The notes under the pieces were generated by a model. The model saw only the letters and a list, made by a program, of their open reading frames with translations, was not told the DNA's origin and made no database searches. Both the position numbers and the translations under genes were made by a program. A stretch of DNA of 15,478 nucleotides from Chloroflexota bacterium. GTDB lineage: Bacteria; Chloroflexota; Anaerolineae; J102. The stretch spans positions 1-15,478 of the forward strand of contig PIVW01000089.1 of NCBI GenBank assembly GCA_003353825.1. The letters are read 5' to 3'. Below, in pieces: positions 7,071-13,813 of this stretch (positions are counted from its first letter, which is position 1; each line of letters begins with the position of its first letter).

Positions 7071-8094
7071 TTATTGAAGATGCTGTAACAGAAACGCATT
7101 AAGTTCAGCAAAGGCGTGCTGTGTCTCTGTCGCACTAAAGTCTGCCATATAATCAGCATGAGCCATCCCTTCGTAGACCAGGATGTCGGCCACTACACCC
7201 GTGTGACGTAGTTTTATATGGGTGCGAATGGTATTGCTCAGCAGTAAGTCACGTGTTCCAGTTATCAGAAATGTGGGGGGGAAACCATGAAAGTCGCCAT
7301 ACAGGGGAGAGACCAGCGAATCCTTCAAATCGCGACCATTGGCGTACAGCCGTACCGAGGCCTCGATGATGCCATCGTAAGTGATCACGTTCCGGTCGAT
7401 GCCGTCATTGATGTAGTAAGAGTCCCCTGTCTTGCTCATATCAGCCCCGGGCGTACCGAGGAAGAGCGCACCGGGCACGTCAGTCCCTTGCTTGATCAGG
7501 TGTTGCACCATCCCCATGGTGAGATTAGCACCGCCCGAAGAGCCGCCCATCGCTATTTTCTGCGCCGGTCGCTGTGTCAGCAGATGCTGGTACACGGTCA
7601 TCACATCGTCCCTTCCGGCCGGAGCGGGATGCAGGGGCGGCATGCGGTAGTCAATGGTTAGTACTCGAACCTTGGCCAGAGATGCAATCACCATGCCTTC
7701 GATTGTATCCGCCACACCACTGTTCAGGATGAAGGCCCCTCCATGCGTATGGATGAACAACTTATCTTCCAGCCCGGGGTCAATTTCTAGCCGGCGTGAT
7801 GCGATAGACGTTAACCCCTTCAATCGTGTCATGTTCAACGGAAGCCGAAAGTTGTTTACTGATCTCACTCGCCAAGTCCACTTTTCCTTCGTCCAATTGC
7901 GCGATGACCGCAAGCCACTCTGCCTCGCTCTGAGGATCAAGCGCAAGACTTGGTGCAGGGTCGGGTGTCGGGGCGTTGCTGATCGAGTTGTACAAAACGT
8001 CGCTCGCTCCAGCGGGTGGGGGCAATGTTCGGGGACCGATGTGCCAGGTATTCTCCTGGGCTTTATTGTCGGTTGATGATTTTTGGTTGGTCAT
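7071..8094 (-). pseudogene. Alpha/beta hydrolase (hormone-sensitive-lipase type), split by a one-base frameshift
   Basis: Two frames together make one 340-aa hydrolase. The first (8094 to about 7790) starts with an AAGGAG site and gives TWHIGPRTLPPPAGASDVL and SVEHDTIEGVNVYRITPA. The second (about 7788 to 7071) continues EIDPGLEDKLFIHTHGGAF with the HGG oxyanion motif, GGSSGGAN with the nucleophile Ser, then TGTRDLLLSN with the catalytic Asp region, and MAHADYM with the His. Removing one base at about 7789 (minus-strand GCTAGAA to GCAGAA) restores ITPAEIDPG, the family's usual sequence. As given, translation stops at 7782-7780 before any catalytic residue. It is either a recent pseudogene or a sequencing error; there is no sign of decay elsewhere. 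It sits between a 48-aa gene and the DUF1254 gene. Substrate is unknown, probably a small ester. Confidence 0.85.
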
Positions 8095-8117
8095 TTTTTA
8101 CTCCTTAATAATAAGTT

Positions 8118-8264
8118 TTATGGTTGATTGCTTTCTCTCAAGCACTCCACCGAGAGCAGCGGCAGGCGCAAATCATGCAGGGCCATCAAAACCCCAAACA
8201 AAGCAGCCTGATCGATCAAGGTTCCTTCCAACGAAGTGATCACATGTTGGTCGTCATCCTGCAT
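8118..8264 (-). CDS. Small conserved-looking 48-aa protein
   Basis: A short gene missed by length cut-offs. ATG at 8264-8262 has a GGAG site (8274-8271) six bases upstream. The product contains TSLEGTLIDQAALFGVL followed by DLRLPLLSV. The pattern xGxxxDQAALxGVLxxLxDLxLPLLSV is one I recall from many small proteins of Chloroflexota and other bacteria encoded beside oxidoreductases or hydrolases, but I know no function. It is predicted to be soluble, one beta-hairpin and one helix. It ends 23 bases before the hydrolase start and is very likely co-transcribed with it and the DUF1254 gene, as first gene of the unit. Confidence 0.75.
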   Translation of the reverse strand: MQDDDQHVITSLEGTLIDQAALFGVLMALHDLRLPLLSVECLRESNQP

Positions 8265-8281
8265 TTCAATCTCCGTGGGAG

Positions 8282-8287
8282 ATTATA
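8282..8287 (-). promoter_or_regulatory. Possible -10 box of the small-protein/hydrolase/DUF1254 unit
   Basis: The minus strand reads a perfect TATAAT at 8287-8282, 17 bases before the ATG at 8264. Transcription would begin near 8275, leaving the ribosome site close to the RNA 5' end. No good -35 is visible. Confidence 0.35.
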
Positions 8288-8419
8288 CTATGTGGAGTTT
8301 TTTTCTCGTCTGTTAGACCCCATGAAGACGCTAACCGCCAGCTACCCAAATCGAAACCTCACAGGTTGTAACTGTCGGCTAATTTTGTTTCCGTCAGGCA
8401 TTCATGCCATTGGCAAGCG

Positions 8420-8438
8420 GGCGCTGGCTGACAGCGCC
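8420..8438 (-). terminator. Hairpin directly after trxA, possible weak terminator
   Basis: Perfect 7-bp GC-rich stem (8420-8426 with 8432-8438), 5-base loop, two bases beyond the thioredoxin stop. No T-run follows, so it may stabilise the RNA end rather than terminate on its own. A smaller palindrome (GGCATTCATGCC) lies 10 bases further on. Confidence 0.4.
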
Positions 8439-8440
8439 GA

Positions 8441-8845
8441 TCAGTCCATCAAGCGTTCGATGCGACTGGCAAACGCCGAGTAGCCCTGGACACCGACTAT
8501 ACGGTCCACTTCTTGGCCCTGTTTGATGAAAAGAACAGTGGGGATGCCCATGATATTGAAGCGACCGGCACTTTTGGGATTCTCATCGACATCCAGCTTG
8601 GCAATGACGACGTCATCCCCATATTCCTCTGCCAGATCTTCGATGGTAGGTGCAAGCATATGGCAGGGGCCACACCACTCTGCCCATAGATCAACGAGGG
8701 CTAATTTGTCTGTGTTCATCACTACCTCTTCGAAATCAGCATCGCTGACATGGATGGGAGAGTTTACACCATCAACCGAGGAGGTCTCTTCTATAGATTG
8801 ATCTTCAGAATTGCCACCGAAAAAATTCTTAAGGAAACTGCTCAT
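8441..8845 (-). CDS. trxA: Thioredoxin with N-terminal extension
   Basis: Cytoplasmic protein-disulfide reductase. The 134 aa comprise an acidic, low-complexity extension of about 30 residues and a complete thioredoxin fold: VDLWAEWCGPC with the redox pair at residues 58 and 61, KLDVDENP, and the cis-Pro in GIPTVLF (Pro102). The C-terminal helix is intact. The ATG at 8845 is preferred because GGAG lies seven bases upstream. A TTG four codons earlier (8857) overlaps that ribosome site and is rejected. The extension starts MSSFLKNFFGG, an amphipathic stretch that might contact membrane or a partner; there is no signal-peptide cleavage site. No thioredoxin reductase is nearby. The gene appears monocistronic. 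Confidence 0.93.
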   Translation of the reverse strand: MSSFLKNFFGGNSEDQSIEETSSVDGVNSPIHVSDADFEEVVMNTDKLALVDLWAEWCGPCHMLAPTIEDLAEEYGDDVVIAKLDVDENPKSAGRFNIMGIPTVLFIKQGQEVDRIVGVQGYSAFASRIERLMD

Positions 8846-9238
8846 AATTAACTCCAATGCTAAGAACTAGAAGCATAAATATTTTAAACTGCTGTAGTAT
8901 CGAGAAGGTCGTATGCGGGTTTTAAGATAAGATGCTGACCCAAAGACAGAAGTTACACGGTACCCGATTCTAAAACCTAATGCGAATCAAAGACTGGTCT
9001 GTAGGTCTTTTTCTGGTGCAGCGGGCACGCCTACAATGTGTTGGGTTGAGTGCGAGAACAAGCCACGTGAAGTAATAGTAACCACTCTCCCAAAACAGAG
9101 AAAGTGCTGTTGCGTTTTCTTACCCAATCCGTCTGCTCACAGTGTCATCGATGCCGGATACGTTCGTCGAGTGCCGGCCGTTGTTTTAAAATGTTGTTAG
9201 GGTGCGGTGAAATTGAGAAATTCTTCTGACGCCACAAA
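8846..9238. other. 393-bp divergent intergenic region
   Basis: Separates minus-strand trxA from the plus-strand small membrane protein. The trxA promoter must be here, in the AT-rich stretch near 8870-8890, but no box pair is convincing. A weak hairpin (AAAGAC with GTCTTT, about 8988-9010) is followed by T's. No gene seen. Confidence 0.4.
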
Positions 9239-9268
9239 TTGAAGACTCAGACGCCTTTGTGCTACAAT
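9239..9268 (+). promoter_or_regulatory. Sigma-70-type promoter for the 46-aa membrane protein
   Basis: TTGAAG (9239-9244), an 18-bp spacer and TACAAT (9263-9268), with TGC just upstream making an extended -10. The transcript would start near 9275, giving a leader of about 150 bases, long for a 46-codon gene. Confidence 0.6.
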
Positions 9269-9428
9269 AACATCAATAAAAGCACCTGCCGGAGTTACAC
9301 AAGTATCAAGAACCATGCTCTGGCCGGCTTCTGTGACCTTTGGTTGCCGTTGCTTACGGTGCTCATGTAGCATGCAATTGCCTTGGGCGTTTTTGTATGC
9401 CGCTTGTATCCCTAGCAGGAGGTTTGAT

Positions 9429-9569
9429 ATGGCCCGCCGTCGCAAACGAAACGTAACGCGTACAAGACAGCGTCATTGGAAGACAACCGTATGGTATGTC
9501 ATTGGCGCTCTTATTGTCATTGCCATGGTGTTCTCGTTATTTGCAGGCGCTTTCAGCGCTGGTTTCTAG
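9429..9569 (+). CDS. 46-aa single-pass membrane protein
   Basis: Short gene with an excellent AGGAGG site six bases before ATG 9429. The product has a very basic N-terminus (MARRRKRNVTRTRQRHWK) followed by one hydrophobic segment at about residues 21-45 (VWYVIGALIVIAMVFSLFAG). By the positive-inside rule the N-terminus should face the cytoplasm. An upstream in-frame ATG at 9315 is rejected because it has no ribosome site and adds Cys-rich sequence of no known kind. The gene has its own promoter with a long leader and its own terminator. Tiny proteins of this shape are common in Chloroflexota; I do not recognise a function. It could tether a complex or be a stress-induced membrane peptide. Confidence 0.75.
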   Translation: MARRRKRNVTRTRQRHWKTTVWYVIGALIVIAMVFSLFAGAFSAGF

Positions 9570-9587
9570 ATCATAAGATATCTACAT

Positions 9588-9622
9588 AAAACGCCGTCGC
9601 CATCTGGCGGCGGTTTTCTTTT
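9588..9622 (+). terminator. Rho-independent terminator after the 46-aa gene
   Basis: GC-rich stem of eight pairs (CCGTCGCC with GGCGGCGG, one wobble), 4-base ATCT loop, followed by TTTTCTTTT. It begins 19 bases beyond the stop codon. Confidence 0.85.
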
Positions 9623-9788
9623 AGGTAGAACGGTTGTGGACTTATGCCAGGTCTATACTACAAACGTATCAGCAATCACGGTATAGTCTTATTTGCACTG
9701 TACAATAGAGTGACTTGATTGCTCTGGCCCCCTTTCGTTCTCCTACCTGTGTGCTATCACGAGCAACCTGTTGTCCTAATGGTACGTC

Positions 9789-10100
9789 ATGGCCTCATAT
9801 GATCCTGTAAATTGTCGATATTACTACGCCGATTTCTACCGTGGGCGTGATCATGAAGAATGCCGCCTGATCAAACGCAATGCTGATTCTCGCCCCTGGC
9901 GTAGATCCCTTTGCGATACGTGCCCGGTTCCAGAGATTCTTTTACGCACTAACTGTTCCGAGATCGCTCTAGAGGCGTTAGTCGTAAAAAAATGGGGGTT
10001 AATGGAACGGGTTGAAGTCTTTGCCGTTTGCGCTGAACACCTTATCGAGTTGGACGATCCCAAGTATTGTCCGCAGTGTGCCAGCAAAACAAAGGGCTAA
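9789..10100 (+). CDS. Cys-rich conserved-looking 103-aa protein, probable zinc-binding
   Basis: Soluble 103-aa protein with eight cysteines: Cys9, Cys25, Cys42 and Cys45 (CDTC), Cys56, Cys81, Cys94 and Cys97 (CPQC). The two CxxC knuckles plus His22 and His84 suggest one or two zinc sites. The motifs CRYYYADFYRGR, ECRLIKRN and VEVFAVCAEH look constrained. I recall similar proteins in Anaerolineae but no function. Its start lacks a clear ribosome site. A TACAAT at 9701-9706 may be the -10 of its promoter, with a poor -35. It is convergent with the 88-aa gene at 10156, and no terminator is evident in the 55 bp between. Confidence 0.7.
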   Translation: MASYDPVNCRYYYADFYRGRDHEECRLIKRNADSRPWRRSLCDTCPVPEILLRTNCSEIALEALVVKKWGLMERVEVFAVCAEHLIELDDPKYCPQCASKTKG

Positions 10101-10155
10101 TTCAACATGGTTCAACAAGATTTCGTGTAGTTCTGGAAACACACCGGAAGTTAAT

Positions 10156-10422
10156 CTAATCCCAGTCGATATCGATGGGGCCGCGAGTGTCGGATGGAGG
10201 GGTATATCGCTGTCGGCGCATGTCCCGGATTGTGCGTAGTAAAATGCGACCTGCCATCAACATTTCATGAGCCGCCCGCTCCAGGTGGTACCAAAACTCC
10301 TCCGGCAATCCCAGGTCGTGGCTGAATAATGTGCGGCGAAAGGCTTTGAGCCCCTGGGCCAACCAACTCTCCCAGGAAAATGTTTCTGTTTGGGGTTCAG
10401 AATCAAGGTTGGGGTCAGCCAT
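10156..10422 (-). CDS. Hypothetical 88-aa protein coupled to the methyltransferase
   Basis: Its ATG shares one base with the TGA of the upstream methyltransferase (TGATG), so the two are translationally coupled. The sequence has an acidic N-terminus, an aromatic helix (SWESWLAQGLKAFRRTLF), a second amphipathic helix (EEFWYHLERAAHEMLMAGRILLRTIRDMRRQR) and a short acidic tail ending IDIDWD. There is no signal peptide or transmembrane segment. Trp, Leu and Arg-rich helices suggest membrane-surface or protein binding. I do not recognise the family. It is the last gene before a convergent neighbour. Confidence 0.65.
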   Translation of the reverse strand: MADPNLDSEPQTETFSWESWLAQGLKAFRRTLFSHDLGLPEEFWYHLERAAHEMLMAGRILLRTIRDMRRQRYTPPSDTRGPIDIDWD

Positions 10423-11192
10423 CAGCTTGAGTCCGGTTTCTGTGCTATGGCGATAACGCTGGTACCTATAGGTAATTGCATGTGCTTAAGCATCGATACT
10501 TCGACCTTACCCACGCCTCCCAGTACCGTATTGAGAAGTTCAGGCGCCGGTTCCATCTCTACCTGGTAAGCCTCATCGTCAAAGTGAGGGGATGTCATGT
10601 CCGGTTCCTTATCCACCCGTTTGCGGATCAGTATCATCCCGGCTCCCAAGGGGAAGATCAGGAAGTTGTTATAGCCGCAGTAAGGGACAGTCCATCCGGC
10701 GACGCCAAGTTTGTCTCGCAATTCCGCTGCTCTATAGCGCCGTTCGTGTAGGTTGATGATGTCGTTGTTACTCCATAGCCACATCAGGGCCGGTACGGTA
10801 ACGACCATAAAGCCGCCGGGCCTGGTGACGCGATAAGTTTCGTTCAGGACCGCGCTTTCATCGGCAATGTGTTCAACCGTATCCAGAAGTGCTACGATAT
10901 CGAACCTGTCGGCATCGAAGGGCATGTCGGTGGCAGTGCCTTCGCGCACGTCGAAACCACGTTCGTTAGCCACCACAATGGGTTTTGGGTTGTATTCCAG
11001 CCCGATGATTTCATCGCCATATTGGCCTAACTGGTGCATCATATTGCCGGCGCCGGCGCCTACATCGAGGACTTTCCGCCCCTGTTTGCCCGGGCCAGCG
11101 TATTTGTCAAGCAAGGCCAGGATGGCTCGGGTGCGGGTGGCAAACCACCAATGTTTATCTTCTTCGATTTGAACGAGCATTGAGGTGGACAT
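10422..11192 (-). CDS. Class I SAM-dependent methyltransferase
   Basis: 256-aa enzyme with a Rossmann-fold methyltransferase domain. Motif I is VLDVGAGAGNM (41-51), the ribose-binding acid is in IIGLEYN (Glu66), then DMPFDADRFDIVALLDTVEHI (motifs II-III) and VTRPGGFMVVTVPALMWLWS. The N-terminal EEDKHWWFATRTRAIL is typical of a subgroup often found near glycosyltransferase or cell-envelope genes, whose substrates are mostly unknown. A helix-rich insert follows the core, with HERRYRAAEL. No methyl acceptor can be inferred. It lies 110 bp downstream of rqcH and may share its transcript. Two TTGACA words lie in that gap, without good -10 partners. It overlaps the following 88-aa gene by one base. 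Confidence 0.9.
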   Translation of the reverse strand: MSTSMLVQIEEDKHWWFATRTRAILALLDKYAGPGKQGRKVLDVGAGAGNMMHQLGQYGDEIIGLEYNPKPIVVANERGFDVREGTATDMPFDADRFDIVALLDTVEHIADESAVLNETYRVTRPGGFMVVTVPALMWLWSNNDIINLHERRYRAAELRDKLGVAGWTVPYCGYNNFLIFPLGAGMILIRKRVDKEPDMTSPHFDDEAYQVEMEPAPELLNTVLGGVGKVEVSMLKHMQLPIGTSVIAIAQKPDSS

Positions 11193-11302
11193 AGAGGATG
11201 TTCGGTCTCAGGTCAGGGGAGGGAATGGCGAAAAAAGAATTTTATCAGAAGAAGTGTCAAATATCAGATGGCTGGTGTCAAGTTTCGTAATAGCCGCGAG
11301 TG

Positions 11303-13021
11303 TTAGCGTTCTTGTCCTGGGGCCTCTGGGGGGATGGTTATCGATTTGGATTGCAGAACACGCACCTGTCCCGGTCGCCCGCCCTTTATTTTGCGAAGAT
11401 GGCGGCGCTGCGTGTAGATGACCGAGACCTTGGTATCATTGCGCGCTTTGGAGTGATAGGCTGCCCAGGATGCGGCTTGTTCGAGCGTCTTTTGGGGAAC
11501 GGGTAGTCCATTGGTTTTTACAACTACATGTGAGCCGGGCATTCGTTGTGCGTGTAACCAAAGGTCTTTTGGCTTTGCTTGCCTCCAGGTGATCTGTTCA
11601 TTCTGCAAAGCATTGCGCCCGACGATGATTGTGAAGCCGTCTGCGGATTCTAAGCGCAAAGGGCGCGAACGCTGTATCGGCTGCTGACGTCTTTTGCCTG
11701 CTTCTGATATCAGACCTGAGAGAAGCAGTGCCTCCCTTAGCTCCTCTATCTGTGGAGCGTTATCGGCCAACGTGAGATCAGTTTGCAGTTGGTCTAGATA
11801 GGCAAGGTCCCGGTCGACAACCACAAGCAAGCTTGGGATCTTCGCTGCTGCCCGCTTCGCTTTTTGGTATTTTGCAAAGTATGCTTGCGCGTTTTTGCTG
11901 GCGGATAGGGTGGGATCAAGGGAGATGGTGAGCACTTCCTCGCCGGTGTCAGCTTTTAACACGGTATCGCCAGGTTGTGTCTGCCAGGCATAAGCCAGTA
12001 TCCACTCACCCGTACTGCGAAGTTCGTCGACCTGGGCCTCGCTGGCTGCTTGTTTGCCCAGGCTGGCTCGTTTAGCATACAGTTTTTTGCGTGCTTGCTC
12101 GATCAGTGTCTGTACTTGTTTGCGGCGCCCGGCATAGCTATCGGCGCTGAGGACTGCCTGGTAATAGATATCGGCAGCTTCACTGATCGAGGGATAATAT
12201 CTGAGTGTGTCGAGATGGCTGAGTGCATAAGGGGCGAGGGCTGCCGGTGATTCGTCGCTCAGGTCGAGGGCAATGGTCGGGGCCCAACCACCCTGTTGGG
12301 GGAGGTTTCGATACCAGCTTATCGCATCCAACAATGCCTGGGGACGGGCATTGGGATGCGCGATATCGGCCTGGGTCTCGCCGGTCGCCCGATAGCTGAT
12401 CTCACGCGCTGCCAGTGGGCTCACACCAGCCACCTCGCGCACGAGCACACGCCAAAGGGGTGTATTAGCAGATGCCTGGTTGAATAGCCTCTCGAAAAAG
12501 GGGAGATCGGCCAGATCGACAGGTTGTTTGCCGGTCTGAGGCGGGGGTTGAACATAGGCCTTTCCTGGCAAGATCACACGATACCGGCTTTCTCCTGGGC
12601 CGAAGCGTCGCAGAGCTTCTAAAATGCTCCCTTGAGGATCGAGCAACAACAAATTGCTCCAACGACCCATGATCTCCCCAACCAACGTGCTGGTTCCGGC
12701 CTCGGGGTGATGAAACCGAAGATGGATAACCCGTTCCCAGGCCGGCTGGAAGATGTCGCCTAGCCTGGCGCCACGCAGGTATTTTCGAGCTAACAACAAG
12801 ATGGGAGAGTCTTTTTCGGTCCCGCGTCGAGCTTTCTCGCCAAGCAAGTGGACACGAGGATGTTGCGTATCGGCACTTAGCAGAAGCCAGCGTCGTTCGC
12901 TGTGGTTGTAGATCTCCAGTACCAGGCTTTGCTCATCCGGTTGCAAGATCGCCTGTACCCGGCCACCAAGCAATTGTTCGCTGATCTCTCGGGTAACGGC
13001 GCTTAATGTAATGGTATCCAT
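11303..13021 (-). CDS. rqcH: NFACT-family ribosome quality control protein RqcH (Rqc2 homolog)
   Basis: 572-aa member of the NFACT (FbpA-like) family. Known relatives bind stalled 50S-peptidyl-tRNA complexes and recruit tRNA-Ala to add C-terminal Ala tails that mark the chain for degradation. Visible: the NFACT-N domain (about 1-200) with LLLARKYLRGARL, the helical and coiled-coil middle (about 280-420), and the NFACT-R domain near the C-terminus with GFTIIVGRNALQNE, DLWLHAQRMPGSHVVVK and a basic RRHLRKIKGG tail. The Asp-Arg pair needed for tRNA binding in Bacillus RqcH (D97/R98) appears as Glu96-Arg97, a conservative change. Length is normal. AGGA precedes the start; a terminator separates it from the Uma2 gene upstream. 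Confidence 0.92.
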   Translation of the reverse strand: MDTITLSAVTREISEQLLGGRVQAILQPDEQSLVLEIYNHSERRWLLLSADTQHPRVHLLGEKARRGTEKDSPILLLARKYLRGARLGDIFQPAWERVIHLRFHHPEAGTSTLVGEIMGRWSNLLLLDPQGSILEALRRFGPGESRYRVILPGKAYVQPPPQTGKQPVDLADLPFFERLFNQASANTPLWRVLVREVAGVSPLAAREISYRATGETQADIAHPNARPQALLDAISWYRNLPQQGGWAPTIALDLSDESPAALAPYALSHLDTLRYYPSISEAADIYYQAVLSADSYAGRRKQVQTLIEQARKKLYAKRASLGKQAASEAQVDELRSTGEWILAYAWQTQPGDTVLKADTGEEVLTISLDPTLSASKNAQAYFAKYQKAKRAAAKIPSLLVVVDRDLAYLDQLQTDLTLADNAPQIEELREALLLSGLISEAGKRRQQPIQRSRPLRLESADGFTIIVGRNALQNEQITWRQAKPKDLWLHAQRMPGSHVVVKTNGLPVPQKTLEQAASWAAYHSKARNDTKVSVIYTQRRHLRKIKGGRPGQVRVLQSKSITIPPEAPGQER

Positions 13022-13056
13022 TCTGTCCTAAGTCCTCACTCGTTTGCCAAGACTAC

Positions 13057-13092
13057 AAAAGAACAGCCCGCCTCATGCAGATGCGGACTGTT
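13057..13092 (-). terminator. Rho-independent terminator after the Uma2-family gene
   Basis: On the minus strand AACAGTCCGC (13092-13083) pairs with GCGGGCTGTT (13071-13062) over 10 bp including one T-G wobble, with an 11-base loop, followed by CTTTTG. It starts 22 bases past the stop and isolates this gene from rqcH. Confidence 0.75.
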
Positions 13093-13114
13093 TGAGAGAG
13101 TCTTGCGTCAGAGA

Positions 13115-13696
13115 TCAGAAAAACAAGCGGTCGAGTGCATACGAAAACCCCGGTAAAATATTCTCACCATCCAAGGTGTCTTTGCTCTGCAATACCATGG
13201 CACTGCCGTCCTGTCGATATACCGTAAGCGTTCGGCTGGCGGGTTCAACCAGCCACAGCAGTTGCGTGCCGTTGGTCAGCCAATCCTGTACTTTTTCTTG
13301 TACATCGGCTGCCCGGTCATTGGGGGATACGACTTCGACAGCCAGGTCTGGGGCGCCGGGGAAGTAACCTTTGGGTAATCCCTCTGCAGGCACCCGCTCT
13401 GCCCTAACAAAGCTCACATCGGGCGCTCGTACGGTATCAGGATCGGTTTCTAATACAAATCCGGTTTCGGCTGCAAGTGTATACCCTAGTTGATTGTTTT
13501 CAGCGTGCACTTGAATGCGCGCATTTAACTTGGACGCGTAATGGCCGTGTTCGCTGCCTGCTGGTGACATCATATTCACAACTCCTGCCAAAAGTTCATA
13601 ACGATTTTCATCTCGACAAGACAATTCTAATAACGTTTCGACATCGACGAGTTGAGCTGACATCTCTCGCACTTGTTTGATTGGAGTTACTGTCAT
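13115..13696 (-). CDS. Uma2-family (DUF820) PD-(D/E)XK nuclease-like protein
   Basis: 193-aa protein of the Uma2 family, which has a restriction-endonuclease fold and is highly multiplied in cyanobacteria and Chloroflexota; its cellular role is unknown. Visible: ELSCRDENRYELLAGVV with Glu34, SPAGSEHGHYASKL, VRAPDVSFV with Asp93, then DLAVEVVSPNDRAADVQEKVQDWL giving Asp117, Glu121 and Lys135 as the probable active-site set. All candidate catalytic residues are present, so it should be active. The start has an AAGG-type site, and the gene has a strong promoter and its own terminator, making it a self-contained single-gene unit. No methyltransferase or toxin partner is beside it. Confidence 0.92.
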   Translation of the reverse strand: MTVTPIKQVREMSAQLVDVETLLELSCRDENRYELLAGVVNMMSPAGSEHGHYASKLNARIQVHAENNQLGYTLAAETGFVLETDPDTVRAPDVSFVRAERVPAEGLPKGYFPGAPDLAVEVVSPNDRAADVQEKVQDWLTNGTQLLWLVEPASRTLTVYRQDGSAMVLQSKDTLDGENILPGFSYALDRLFF

Positions 13697-13735
13697 GGTA
13701 AGAGCACCTTATGCCTATGAGGACGCACTAGAGCG

Positions 13736-13764
13736 ATCATAGCATGTTTGACAACTCATGACAA
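13736..13764 (-). promoter_or_regulatory. Sigma-70-type promoter of the Uma2-family gene
   Basis: On the minus strand TTGTCA (13764-13759), a 17-bp spacer and TATGAT (13741-13736), each five of six matches to consensus, with TGC immediately before the -10. Predicted start near 13729, about 33 bases ahead of the ATG. Confidence 0.75.
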
Positions 13765-13813
13765 CCGCATTTATAGTCAAGTTAGTAAATGACTGAATGT
13801 AAGCGATCCTAGA

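Noticed and set aside
8846..8857. TTG start adding four residues to thioredoxin
   Set aside because: It overlaps the GGAG site that clearly serves the ATG at 8845.
8988..9010. Hairpin with following T's as a terminator
   Set aside because: Only six pairs and no plus-strand gene upstream for it to terminate.
9315..9428. Upstream in-frame ATG extending the 46-aa membrane protein by 38 residues
   Set aside because: No ribosome site at 9315, while AGGAGG stands at the right distance before 9429; the extension resembles nothing.
11185..11421. 78-codon plus-strand frame across the rqcH end
   Set aside because: Mostly antisense to rqcH, without ribosome site or motif.
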